DNA of 64,000 nt, from NCBI GenBank assembly GCA_902491395.1, contig CABUHO010000004.1, forward strand, positions 52,195 through 116,194, in the 5' to 3' direction. Under the pieces are notes generated by a model. That model had not been told where the DNA came from. It ran no database searches and saw only the letters and a program-made list of their open reading frames with translations. This DNA is from an uncultured Collinsella sp. (GTDB lineage: Bacteria; Actinomycetota; Coriobacteriia; Coriobacteriales; Coriobacteriaceae). Of the stretch, positions 24,913 through 32,895 are shown piece after piece. Each line of letters starts with the position of its first letter. Position 1 is the first letter of the stretch. A program made the position numbers and the translations under genes.

Positions 24913-25290
24913 ATGATTCCCGGATCGAACAAGGACCATCCGTCCTTTTTAAAGTCGTTCTCATACGCCATGGAGGGCTTCGTCACCGCCGTCAAGACCG
25001 AGCGCAACATTAAGGTCATGCTCGTGGCAGGCGTGTGCACCGTCATTGCCGGCTGCATCGTGGGGCTCGATATTGCCGAGTGGGCTACGGTCATCATCTG
25101 CTGCGGCCTGGTGATTCATGGCGAGCTGTGCAATACCGCCATGGAGGCCATCGTCGACCTGGCGACCCAAGAGCTCCATCCGCTGGCAAAGCGTGCGAAG
25201 GACATCGCCGCCGCCTCTGTATACGTTCTTTCCATTACCGCCGCGATCGTGGGCTTGCTTGTCTTTGCCCACGCGCTCGACTTTATTTAG
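24913..25290 (+). CDS. dgkA: Diacylglycerol/undecaprenol kinase family protein
   Basis: A 125-residue membrane protein with three hydrophobic helices and the family signature ELCNTAMEAIVDL. Gram-positive members phosphorylate undecaprenol rather than diacylglycerol, feeding the lipid carrier pool for peptidoglycan. It is placed between ybeY and era, the usual order (phoH-ybeY-dgkA-era-recO). GGAG precedes the ATG by about seven bases. Substrate cannot be settled from sequence. Confidence 0.9.
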   Translation: MIPGSNKDHPSFLKSFSYAMEGFVTAVKTERNIKVMLVAGVCTVIAGCIVGLDIAEWATVIICCGLVIHGELCNTAMEAIVDLATQELHPLAKRAKDIAAASVYVLSITAAIVGLLVFAHALDFI

Positions 25291-25302
25291 AAAGGGATTC
25301 CC

Positions 25303-26370
25303 ATGTCCGACAATATGCAGCCTATCGATGAAATTTTGGACGACGAGTCCCCGGATGCTAAGGCGACCGAGGCCTATGAGGAAGTCGAGGAGTTCGATCC
25401 GTTTGAGGGCATGAGCGATGAGGAGCTCGACGCCCTGTGCGACGAGGACGAAAGTCTCGCGGGCTTTGGTGACGTGGAACCCGGCTTCCGCAGCGGCTTT
25501 GTTGCCCTGGTCGGCCGTCCCAACGCCGGCAAGTCCACGCTGCTCAACGCCTGTTACGGCAAGAAGGTCGCCATCACCTCGCCGGTGGCCCAGACCACGC
25601 GCCGCCGTATGCGTGCCGTCGTCAATCGCCCCGGCTACCAGCTGGTCTTTGTCGATACCCCGGGCATCCACAAGCCCAAGGACGGCCTGGGCTCCGAGCT
25701 TAACAAGAGCGCCCTGTTTGAGCTCAACGACGTGGACGTCGTCGCATTTTTGATCGATGCCACCAAGCCCATCGGCAGGGGAGACGCCTGGGTCGCCGAG
25801 CGTGTTAAGAGCGCCCGCTGCAAGAAGGTCCTGGTGCTCACCAAGGCCGATGAGGCCGATCCCGCCCAGGTCATGGAGCAGCTCAAAGCCGCTCACGAGC
25901 TCATGGAATACGACGACGAGATCGTGACCTCGTCGGTCAAGAATTTCAACGTCGATGCGTTTATCGAGACCGTCGCGCACTTTTTGCCCGAGGGCCCGCG
26001 CTGGTTCCCCGAGGACATGGGCACCGACGCGTCCGACGAGACGCTCGTAGCCGAGTTTGTCCGCGAGAAGGTTTTGCGTCGCACCCGCGACGAGATCCCG
26101 CACTCCGTGGGCGTTATCTGCGACGCGCTCGAGCAGACCAAGAAGGTCCTGCGCGTACACGCCACGATTTACGTGGAGCGCGAGGGCCAGAAGGGCATCA
26201 TCATCGGCAAGGGTGGCGAGATGATCAAGCATATCGGCATCGATGCGCGTCGTGACCTTGAGCGTATCTTTGGCACCCAGGTCTTTTTGGAGCTGGATGT
26301 GAAGGTCAAGGCCGGCTGGCGCGACGACGAGGCGCAGATCCGCCGCTTTGGCTATAACGCCGAAGATTAG
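25303..26370 (+). CDS. era: GTPase Era with acidic N-terminal extension
   Basis: A 355-residue Era GTPase for 16S rRNA processing and 30S assembly: G1 GRPNAGKS (residues 71-78), G3 DTPGIHKPKDGLG, G4 TKAD, and the C-terminal KH domain (GQKGIIIGKGGEMIKHIG). Era normally begins only a few residues before G1. Here about 58 extra residues, rich in Asp and Glu, precede the GTPase domain. AAAGGGA lies before the ATG, so the extension is probably translated. It is followed nine bases later by recO. Confidence 0.95.
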   Translation: MSDNMQPIDEILDDESPDAKATEAYEEVEEFDPFEGMSDEELDALCDEDESLAGFGDVEPGFRSGFVALVGRPNAGKSTLLNACYGKKVAITSPVAQTTRRRMRAVVNRPGYQLVFVDTPGIHKPKDGLGSELNKSALFELNDVDVVAFLIDATKPIGRGDAWVAERVKSARCKKVLVLTKADEADPAQVMEQLKAAHELMEYDDEIVTSSVKNFNVDAFIETVAHFLPEGPRWFPEDMGTDASDETLVAEFVREKVLRRTRDEIPHSVGVICDALEQTKKVLRVHATIYVEREGQKGIIIGKGGEMIKHIGIDARRDLERIFGTQVFLELDVKVKAGWRDDEAQIRRFGYNAED

Positions 26371-26379
26371 TCCGCGTCA

Positions 26380-27129
26380 ATGGCAGGTTCTCGTACATAT
26401 CGCACGAAGGTGCTCGTCCTCGACAAGACCAAGCTCAAGGAAACCGACCTGATTTTGACGATGCTCGACGAGCGGGGGCGGCAGGTGCGTGCCGTGGCAA
26501 AGGGAGCGCGTAAGCCCGGCGGTCGCCTGGCGGCGCGCTGCGAGCTGTTCTGTACCGTGGATATGCTGCTGGCGCATGGGCGCTCGCTCGACGTGGTCTC
26601 TCAGGCGGAACTTATGGAGGCGCCGCTCGGTGCTGCGCCCGATTACGAGGCGACGTGTGCCGCAAGCGCGATTGCCGAGGTCGCTCGCGTGTGTTCGTTC
26701 GAAGATGCCGAGGACCCCTTTACCTTTGCCATTACGCAGCGGGCGCTCGCGCTTGTTGGCAGCGGACTCGATTCGGCACATATGGACCTGCTCGTGGCGG
26801 CGTTTGTCTTTAAGCTGCTATCGCATATTGGCTATCGGCCCGATTTCTCGGCTTGTGTCTCGTGCGGCGACCCCATGCTCTCGTATTTCTCGGCCCAGGC
26901 GGGCGGGCTTCTGTGCGGGTCGTGCGCCTCGAGCGTGCCCGGAGCCGAGTTGGTATCGGTCGGTGAGGTCGCATGGCTGCGCGCCCTTATGTCCATGACG
27001 TTCGATGCCCTTATGGCCGAGCAGATCGATCCGCATACCGCAGCGTTTTTGCTGGGGCTTTCGCATGTTTGGGCCGCCACGCATACCGATCAGCGGCTCC
27101 GTGCGATGGAATTCATGTTGGGTCGGTGA
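26380..27129 (+). CDS. recO: DNA repair protein RecO
   Basis: A 249-residue RecO with an N-terminal OB fold (YRTKVLVLDKTKLKETDLIL, GRQVRAVAKGARKP) and a helical C-terminal part carrying a zinc site (CVSCGDP, CGSCASS). RecO loads RecA onto SSB-coated DNA in the RecFOR pathway. It sits at the end of the phoH-ybeY-dgkA-era-recO run. No recF or recR is in the window. Confidence 0.92.
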   Translation: MAGSRTYRTKVLVLDKTKLKETDLILTMLDERGRQVRAVAKGARKPGGRLAARCELFCTVDMLLAHGRSLDVVSQAELMEAPLGAAPDYEATCAASAIAEVARVCSFEDAEDPFTFAITQRALALVGSGLDSAHMDLLVAAFVFKLLSHIGYRPDFSACVSCGDPMLSYFSAQAGGLLCGSCASSVPGAELVSVGEVAWLRALMSMTFDALMAEQIDPHTAAFLLGLSHVWAATHTDQRLRAMEFMLGR

Positions 27130-27231
27130 TGATGCGCAGGCGCGGGCTGCTTGTGGTAACATACCGACCTGTTGGTACCTCGACCTTGGATGCTCGCTCC
27201 ACCGGCGGCTTCCCAGTCCGAGGCGAATAGA

Positions 27232-27247
27232 GTCGCCCGCGGGCGAC
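27232..27247 (+). promoter_or_regulatory. rpsO leader palindrome
   Basis: GTCGCCCGCGGGCGAC is a perfect 16-base palindrome 20 bases upstream of the S15 start. S15 often represses its own mRNA by binding a leader structure, so this could be part of such an element. Only the palindrome is seen; the regulation is inferred. Confidence 0.35.
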
Positions 27248-27267
27248 GCGAAACGAAAGGTGAAACA

Positions 27268-27546
27268 ATGACTGTTTCCAAAGAGCGCAAGGCGGAGCTG
27301 ACCGCCCAGTTCGGTAACTCCCCGGTCGACACCGGCAACCCCAAGGTTCAGGTCGCCATCCTGTCCGAGCGCATCAAGGAGCTGACCGAGCACATGAAGT
27401 CCCACCAGAAGGACTTCCACACCCGTCGTGGCCTGCTCATGCTCGTCGGCCGTCGTCGTCGTCTTCTCTCCTACATCAAGAAGAACGACATCGTCGAGTA
27501 CCGTGAGCTCATCAAGGCTCTGGGCATCCGCGACAATATCCAGTAG
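27268..27546 (+). CDS. rpsO: 30S ribosomal protein S15
   Basis: A 92-residue protein with the S15 core (GNSPVDTGNPKVQVAILSERI, HTRRGLLMLVGRRRRLL). S15 nucleates assembly of the 30S platform on 16S rRNA. It is a few residues longer than the usual 89 at the ends. The ATG at 27268 has GAAAGG upstream; the longer frame from 27172 lies in the leader. rpsO-pnp is a classical pair, here separated by a terminator. Confidence 0.97.
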   Translation: MTVSKERKAELTAQFGNSPVDTGNPKVQVAILSERIKELTEHMKSHQKDFHTRRGLLMLVGRRRRLLSYIKKNDIVEYRELIKALGIRDNIQ

Positions 27547-27560
27547 GATTTGTACATGCT

Positions 27561-27592
27561 AAGAGCGTCCTGCGCAGCGGGGCGCTCTTTTT
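27561..27592 (+). terminator. Terminator after rpsO
   Basis: AAGAGCG.CC pairs with GG.GCGCTCTT and is followed by a T-run (27588-27592). One mismatch is present in the upper stem. Confidence 0.85.
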
Positions 27593-27659
27593 GTGTAAGG
27601 GCGTGAACAATCACGCTCTGAAGCGTGGCGGGGGCAGGGGGCCCGCGTCACATGAGAAG

Positions 27660-27682
27660 CCCGCAGGCAAGGGGCCTGTGGG
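27660..27682 (+). promoter_or_regulatory. pnp leader hairpin
   Basis: CCCGCAGGC pairs with GCCTGTGGG (one G-T pair) immediately before the pnp ribosome binding site. In E. coli a leader duplex is the target of RNase III and PNPase autocontrol; an analogous role here is only a suggestion. Confidence 0.35.
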
Positions 27683-27695
27683 GTAAAGGAGAACA

Positions 27696-29942
27696 ATGAC
27701 ACTCGTATCCAAGACCTTTGAGCTGTACGGCAAGACCTACACCTTCGAGTCCGGCGAGCTTGCCAAGCAGGCCACCGGCGCTTGTCTGGTCAAGCAGGGC
27801 GATACCACGATGCTCGATACCGTGGTCGTCTCCAAGGAGCGCAAGAACTACGACTTCTTCCCGCTGACCGTCGACTTCAACGAGAAGATGTACGCTGCCG
27901 GTCGCATCCCGGGTGGCTACCTCAAGCGTGAGGGCCGTCCCAGCGAGAAGGCCACGCTCACGGCCCGTATGATCGACCGCCCGATCCGCCCGAGCTTCCC
28001 GGACGGATTCCGCAACGAGGTGCACATCGTCGCGACCTCGCTCGTCGCCGACCAGGTCAACCCCTTCGACGTCATCAACGTCATGGGCGCCTCCCTGGCC
28101 ATGACGCTCGGCGGCGTGCCCTTCGAGGGCCCGCTCGCCTGCGTGCGCATCGGCCGTAACGTGGAGACCGGCGAGTTTATCGTCAACCCCACCTATGAGG
28201 AGCGCGAGAACTCCGACCTGGACCTTGAGCTGGGCGGTTCCGCCGACTTCATCTCTATGGTCGAGGCCGGCGCCGAGGAGATCTCCGAGGACGACATGCT
28301 CGCCGCTATGAAGTTTGGCCAGGAGGCCCTCGCTGCCTTCTGCCAGGCCCAGGACGAGTTCGTCGCCGAGTGGGAGCAGGTCAACGGTGCTATCGTCAAG
28401 AAGGAGTACCCGCTCGACCAGCCCGTCGAGGAGGTCCAGGAGCGCATTTTCGCCCACTACGACGAGATGGCCGCTGCCCTGCGCGACGCTGACAAGCTTT
28501 CCCGCATCGGTAAGGTCGAGGCTCTGAAGGAGTCCATCCGTGCCGAGTTCACCGATGAGGAGCAGGCCGCTTGGGAGCGCGAGATCCCCGTGGCGCTCAA
28601 GAAGCTCGAGAAGAAGGCCATGCGCACCATGGTCGTCGAGACCGGCGAGCGCGTCGACGGCCGTGCCGCCGACGAGATCCGTCCCATCATGGTGAAGGAC
28701 AACTACCTGCCGCTCGTTCACGGTTCCGGCCTGTTCCAGCGCGGTCAGACCCAGGTGCTCTCCGTCCTTTCGCTCGGCATGCTCAATGAGGGCCAGCGTC
28801 TGGATACCATCGAGCCCACCGAGGGCAAGCGCTACATGCACCACTACAACTTCCCGCCGTTCTGCACCGGCGAGACCGGTCGCATGGGCAGCCCCAAGCG
28901 CCGCGAGATCGGTCACGGCAACCTGGCCGAGCGCGCCCTGCTCCCGGTGCTTCCCGACGAGAACGAGTTCCCCTACGCCATCCGCGTGGTTTCCGAGGTC
29001 ATGGAGTCCAACGGCTCTTCTTCGATGGCTTCGACCTGCGGTTCCACGCTCGCCCTCATGGACGGCGGCGTGCCCATTAAGCGTCCGGTCTCCGGTATCG
29101 CCATGGGCCTGATCCAGGAGGAGGGCAAGACCGTGGTCTTGTCCGACATCCAGGGTCTCGAGGACTTCCTGGGCGACATGGACTTTAAGGTCACCGGCAC
29201 CACCGAGGGCATTACCGCCCTGCAGATGGACAACAAGGCCACCGGCCTCACCTTCGACATCCTGGCCCGCGCCCTGCAGCAGGCCAAGGAGGGTCGCGCC
29301 TTCATCCTGCAGAAGATGCTCGATGTGATCCCCGAGCCGCGCCACACCACGCGCAGCACCGCTCCGCGCATCGTCTCCATTCAGGTTCCGACCGATAAGA
29401 TCCGCGACGTCATCGGTTCCGGCGGCAAGGTCATCCGTGGCATCCAGGATGAGACCGGCGCTTCGGTCGACATTCAGGAGGACGGCACCGTCTTTGTCGG
29501 CGGCACCGGCGAGTCCGTCGATCAGGCCGTCGAGCGTATCAAGCTCATCATCAAGGTTCCCGAGCCGGGCGAGGAGTACACCGGTCGCGTTGTCTCCATC
29601 CAGCCGTTCGGCGCCTTCGTGAACCTGCTGCCCGGTAAGGACGGCCTGCTGCACATCTCCCGCGTCGCCAAGGGCCGTGTGGAGAAGGTCGAGGACGTCC
29701 TCAATGTGGGCGACGAGGTCAAGGTCGTCGTCATCGAGGTCGATGATCGCGGCAAGATCTCGCTCGATCGTCTGGACAAGCCCGAGGCTCCGGCTCGCGC
29801 CGAGGGTGCCTCCGAGGGCGACGGCGAGCACTTCCAGCGTCGTGAGCGTCCGCGTCGCGAGCGCTCCGAGCGCAGTGACCGTCCGCGCCGTCCCGGCGAC
29901 AACGGAGGTCGCAAGCCCCGCCGTCACCACGACGCCGAGTAA
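27696..29942 (+). CDS. pnp: Polyribonucleotide nucleotidyltransferase (PNPase)
   Basis: A 748-residue 3'-5' phosphorolytic exoribonuclease with two RNase PH domains (first about 1-220; second about 310-540 with FPPFCTGETGRMGSPKRREIGHG split by the active-site region), a KH domain (VIGSGGKVIRGIQDETGA) and an S1 domain (GRVVSIQPFGAFVNLLPGKDGLLHIS). The tail after about residue 695 is rich in Arg, Glu and Gly, an unstructured extension typical of actinobacterial PNPases. AAAGGAG precedes the ATG. It ends at a strong terminator whose 3' arm is mirrored by a nearby palindromic repeat. Confidence 0.97.
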   Translation: MTLVSKTFELYGKTYTFESGELAKQATGACLVKQGDTTMLDTVVVSKERKNYDFFPLTVDFNEKMYAAGRIPGGYLKREGRPSEKATLTARMIDRPIRPSFPDGFRNEVHIVATSLVADQVNPFDVINVMGASLAMTLGGVPFEGPLACVRIGRNVETGEFIVNPTYEERENSDLDLELGGSADFISMVEAGAEEISEDDMLAAMKFGQEALAAFCQAQDEFVAEWEQVNGAIVKKEYPLDQPVEEVQERIFAHYDEMAAALRDADKLSRIGKVEALKESIRAEFTDEEQAAWEREIPVALKKLEKKAMRTMVVETGERVDGRAADEIRPIMVKDNYLPLVHGSGLFQRGQTQVLSVLSLGMLNEGQRLDTIEPTEGKRYMHHYNFPPFCTGETGRMGSPKRREIGHGNLAERALLPVLPDENEFPYAIRVVSEVMESNGSSSMASTCGSTLALMDGGVPIKRPVSGIAMGLIQEEGKTVVLSDIQGLEDFLGDMDFKVTGTTEGITALQMDNKATGLTFDILARALQQAKEGRAFILQKMLDVIPEPRHTTRSTAPRIVSIQVPTDKIRDVIGSGGKVIRGIQDETGASVDIQEDGTVFVGGTGESVDQAVERIKLIIKVPEPGEEYTGRVVSIQPFGAFVNLLPGKDGLLHISRVAKGRVEKVEDVLNVGDEVKVVVIEVDDRGKISLDRLDKPEAPARAEGASEGDGEHFQRRERPRRERSERSDRPRRPGDNGGRKPRRHHDAE

Positions 29943-29963
29943 CAGCCGCACATAAGCTGCTCA

Positions 29964-29997
29964 GAAAGGGCGACTCCGCACTGGGGTCGCCCTTTTT
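29964..29997 (+). terminator. Terminator after pnp
   Basis: AAAGGGCGAC..CC pairs with GG.GTCGCCCTTT and is followed by a run of T. Its 3' half and T-run are also the outer end of a 41-bp inverted repeat (29989-30029 with 30099-30139). Confidence 0.92.
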
Positions 29998-30139
29998 GCT
30001 TGCGCGCGGGGGCGGCGCATATGAAGTTTCCTGCTCTACAGTCCTGCGCAAGACGGAAAGCACATTAAGTGCTTTCCTTTGCGTGCGGAACTCGCGATAA
30101 ACTTCATATGCGCCGCCCCCGCGCGCAAGCAAAAAGGGC
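29989..30139 (+). repeat. Palindromic repeat family 1, copy A
   Basis: Perfect 41-bp arms (29989-30029 and 30099-30139) enclose a 69-base core. The core begins CCTGCTCTACAGTCCTGC and ends GGAACTCGCGAT, with an internal hairpin GGAAAGCAC-ATTAA-GTGCTTTCC (30055-30077). The core and the nine innermost arm bases recur in copy B (30903-31035, opposite orientation). The outer arms differ completely between the copies but are self-complementary in each. The left arm includes the 3' end of the pnp terminator. Confidence 0.9.
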
Positions 30140-30184
30140 TGGTTGACGTTGTTGGGCGTTTACTTCGTTCTTGTTCTTAATTGC

Positions 30185-30190
30185 TATACT
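30185..30190 (+). promoter_or_regulatory. -10 element upstream of acetyltransferase gene
   Basis: TATACT is a near-consensus -10 box 38 bases before the start, just outside repeat copy A. No strong -35 is seen at 17 bases. Confidence 0.4.
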
Positions 30191-30227
30191 GTGTCTCACA
30201 TTTGATGTGCAGCTAATGGAGGCGGGC

Positions 30228-30848
30228 ATGACAAACAAGGTTGAATGGGATCGCATGATTGCCGGGGAGCTATATAACCCCTATAGAGTTGGAGACTATT
30301 CGTTTAGTAGGGTGCATGCGGCTCAGAAGTTGTTTAATGAGTCGGAGTATTGGGCTGATTCGAGTGCTCTTGAGGAACTTAAGAAGTGTTTTCGCGCCGC
30401 TCCGGACGATATGGTCTTAACGGCTCCTGTCTATTTTGATCACGGCGATAGGATTTCGTTCGGTAATCATTTCTATGCGAATACTGGCTTGACGATTCTG
30501 GACGAAAATTACGTGACCTTTGGCGATAACGTTTATCTGGGACCCCATGTGAGCATTTTCACCGCTGGGCATCCTATTGATGCAGATGTGCGCAATCTGG
30601 ACCTTGAGTATGCAAAGCCTGTCACAATTGGCGACAACGTCTGGATGGGCGGCGGTGTGATTATCAATCCAGGCGTCACAATCGGAAGCGACGTTGTCAT
30701 CGCCTCAGGCTCAGTCGTTGTCAAAGACGTCCCCAGCCACGTCATCATCGGTGGCAATCCGGCTCATATCATTCGAGAGATTACCGATAGCGATCACAAG
30801 CTCTGGCAAGACCAACTGAATGCCTACAACGAGGCAACTAGGTCATAG
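30228..30848 (+). CDS. Sugar O-acetyltransferase, maltose/galactoside (LacA/Maa) type
   Basis: A 206-residue left-handed beta-helix acetyltransferase. The N-terminal MAC-type segment (MIAGELYNPYRVGD), the hexapeptide-repeat region and the acceptor/catalytic histidine region (IFTAGHPIDADVR) match the LacA/Maa/NodL family, which transfers acetyl from acetyl-CoA to sugars. GGAGG precedes ATG 30228. Codon use is much more AT-rich and less selective than in neighbouring genes, and the gene lies between two oppositely oriented copies of a palindromic repeat, so it is probably a late acquisition. The sugar substrate is unknown. Confidence 0.9.
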   Translation: MTNKVEWDRMIAGELYNPYRVGDYSFSRVHAAQKLFNESEYWADSSALEELKKCFRAAPDDMVLTAPVYFDHGDRISFGNHFYANTGLTILDENYVTFGDNVYLGPHVSIFTAGHPIDADVRNLDLEYAKPVTIGDNVWMGGGVIINPGVTIGSDVVIASGSVVVKDVPSHVIIGGNPAHIIREITDSDHKLWQDQLNAYNEATRS

Positions 30849-30868
30849 CTGAAGCATTTCCCTAGATA

Positions 30869-30907
30869 AAACCTGCCAAAATAAACCTGTCCCTATTTGG
30901 CAGGTTT
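30869..30907 (+). terminator. Terminator-like stem after acetyltransferase gene
   Basis: AAACCTGCCAAA pairs perfectly with TTTGGCAGGTTT (12 bp). The T-run after it is short (TTTCCC). Its 3' end is also the start of repeat copy B. The remaining gap 31036-31223 holds only the rnj leader. Confidence 0.7.
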
Positions 30908-31035
30908 CCCGTGGGGCGGGCACTGATGAAGTTTATCGCGAGTTCCGCACGAACAGGAGGCCACTTAATGTGGCCTCCGTCGTGAGCAGGACTGTAGAGC
31001 AGGAAACTTCATCAGCGCCCGCCCCACGGGAAACC
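30903..31035 (-). repeat. Palindromic repeat family 1, copy B
   Basis: Inverted relative to copy A. Arms 30903-30934 and 31004-31035 match over 32 bp with one mismatch. The internal hairpin, read on the minus strand, is GGAGGCCAC-ATTAA-GTGGCCTCC. Compared with copy A three positions changed on each side of this stem and all three pairs are preserved. The remaining core is nearly identical. The left arm overlaps the acetyltransferase terminator, as copy A overlaps the pnp terminator. Confidence 0.9.
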
Positions 31036-31223
31036 GGCGGGATAGACCGGTTCAGATGGGGCTTTGATGCATGGGTGGTCTGTGTTCGTGCAAATGGGTA
31101 TCATATTGGGGTTAATGCGTCGACTCCGTGATGCATGTTTGTACGTTCCCGACGGTCGGTTTGCCAGAAGCGCCCCGTCGGTTGTTCCAGACCCGTTTCG
31201 AAGAAAGGAAACAACACTCACCT

Positions 31224-32894
31224 ATGGCAGCTAAAAAATCATCTCCCTTGAAGATCATCCCGCTCGGCGGCCTTGATGGCATCGGCAAGAACATGACGGT
31301 CTTCGAGTGCGGCGACGACATGGTGCTCGTCGACGCCGGTCTTATGTTCCCTGACGATTCCCAGCCCGGCATCGACCTGGTGCTTCCCGACTACACCTAT
31401 GTTCTGGAGAACGAGGAAAAGCTCCGCGGCATCATCGTTACCCATGGCCACGAGGACCACACCGGTTCGCTTCCGTACCTGCTGCAGGACCTCAACAACA
31501 AGGTGCCCATCTTCTCGAGCAAGCTGACGCTCGGCTTTATCGAGGGCAAGCTCTCCGAGTTCCGCATCCGCGCGCCTAAGTTCCGTGAGGTCAAGGGCGG
31601 CAGCCATGTCAATCTTGGTGGCATCTCGCTCGACTTCTTCTCTATGACGCACTCCATCCCGGGCGCTCTGGGTGTGTTCATTCGCACCAACCAGGGCACC
31701 GTCATGCACACCGGCGACTTTAAGCTCGACCAGACGCCCATCGATGGCGTTACGCCCGACTATGCCGCCATCAGCCGCTTTGCCAAGCAGGGCATCGACT
31801 TGCTGCTGTCCGACTCCACCAACGCTACGGTCCCCGGCTTTACCAAGTCCGAGGCCGAGGTTGGCCCCAACCTGCTGCATGCCATCAAGAATGCTCCGGG
31901 CCGCGTGTTCGTTGCGTCGTTCTCGAGCCACATCCATCGTCTGCAACAGATCTGCGATGCTGCCCGCAAGTGCGGCCGCAAGGTCGTCGTGACCGGTCGC
32001 TCCATGCTCACCAACACCCGCGTGGCGCGCGAGCTGGGCTATCTCAACATCGACGATGCCGATATCATCGATGCCTTCGATATCGACAACCTGCCCGACG
32101 ACAAGATCGTCGTCATGTGCACCGGTTCTCAGGGCGAGCCGCTGTCGGCGCTGTCGCGCATGGCCAACGGCGAGCACAAGACGCTTTCCATCCACGAGGG
32201 CGACACCGTCATCCTCTCGGCAACGCCGGTCCCTGGCAATGAGAAGGCCGTCCAGCAGGTCGTCAACAGCCTGGCTAAGCTTGGCTGCGATGTGTGGGAT
32301 AAGAACCGCGCCCTCGTCCATGTCTCGGGTCACGGCAGCCAGGAGGAGCTCAAGCTCCTGATGGCCATGGCCAAGCCCACGTACTTTATGCCGGTCCACG
32401 GCGAGGCGGTGCATCTGCGCTCCCATGCTCAGCTTGCTCGCAAGATGGGCCTCAAGGACGACCATATCTTTATCCTCGACAACGGTGACACACTCGAGAT
32501 GCGTGGCGGTATCGTCAAGCGCGGTACGCCCGTCGAGTCCGGCGTCGTCTATGTCGATGGCCTGCGCATCGGCGATACCGACCCCATCGTTCTGCGCGAT
32601 CGCCAGAAGCTCGCCAACGACGGTATGGTCACGGCTGTCGCTATCGTTTCGCTTAAGCACAAGAAGATCGAGGCCATCGAGTTCTCGGGCCGCGGTGTCT
32701 CGTTTGCCATCGACGATCAGTTCTCCGAGGATGCTTCCGCGTCCATCATGAAGACGATTGAGAAGGGCAAGTTTAGCTTTACGAGCAGCGGCTCCGATGC
32801 CATTCGCAAGGCCGTGCGCGACTCGCTCTCCAACTTTATCTGGAGCCGTACGCGCACCCGTCCGATGATCATCCCGGTCGTCATGGAGGTTTAG
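31224..32894 (+). CDS. rnj: Ribonuclease J
   Basis: A 556-residue metallo-beta-lactamase/beta-CASP nuclease with combined endo- and 5'-3' exoribonuclease activity in mRNA decay and rRNA maturation. The metal motif HGHEDHTG is at about residues 73-80; LLSDSTNA, VTGRSM and VHVSGHGSQEELKLL (beta-CASP) follow, then a C-terminal domain. ATG 31224 gives the standard N-terminus; the nearest purine-rich site (AAAGGAAA) is rather far upstream. The frame continues upstream to 31128 without a good site. It is followed by ftsK one base after the stop. Confidence 0.95.
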   Translation: MAAKKSSPLKIIPLGGLDGIGKNMTVFECGDDMVLVDAGLMFPDDSQPGIDLVLPDYTYVLENEEKLRGIIVTHGHEDHTGSLPYLLQDLNNKVPIFSSKLTLGFIEGKLSEFRIRAPKFREVKGGSHVNLGGISLDFFSMTHSIPGALGVFIRTNQGTVMHTGDFKLDQTPIDGVTPDYAAISRFAKQGIDLLLSDSTNATVPGFTKSEAEVGPNLLHAIKNAPGRVFVASFSSHIHRLQQICDAARKCGRKVVVTGRSMLTNTRVARELGYLNIDDADIIDAFDIDNLPDDKIVVMCTGSQGEPLSALSRMANGEHKTLSIHEGDTVILSATPVPGNEKAVQQVVNSLAKLGCDVWDKNRALVHVSGHGSQEELKLLMAMAKPTYFMPVHGEAVHLRSHAQLARKMGLKDDHIFILDNGDTLEMRGGIVKRGTPVESGVVYVDGLRIGDTDPIVLRDRQKLANDGMVTAVAIVSLKHKKIEAIEFSGRGVSFAIDDQFSEDASASIMKTIEKGKFSFTSSGSDAIRKAVRDSLSNFIWSRTRTRPMIIPVVMEV

Positions 32895-32895
32895 T

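Noticed and set aside
27648..29951. Minus-strand open frame of 767 codons opposite pnp
   Set aside because: It mirrors pnp almost end to end, its translation is low-complexity (G, L, D, H rich) and it starts in the terminator region. It is a shadow.
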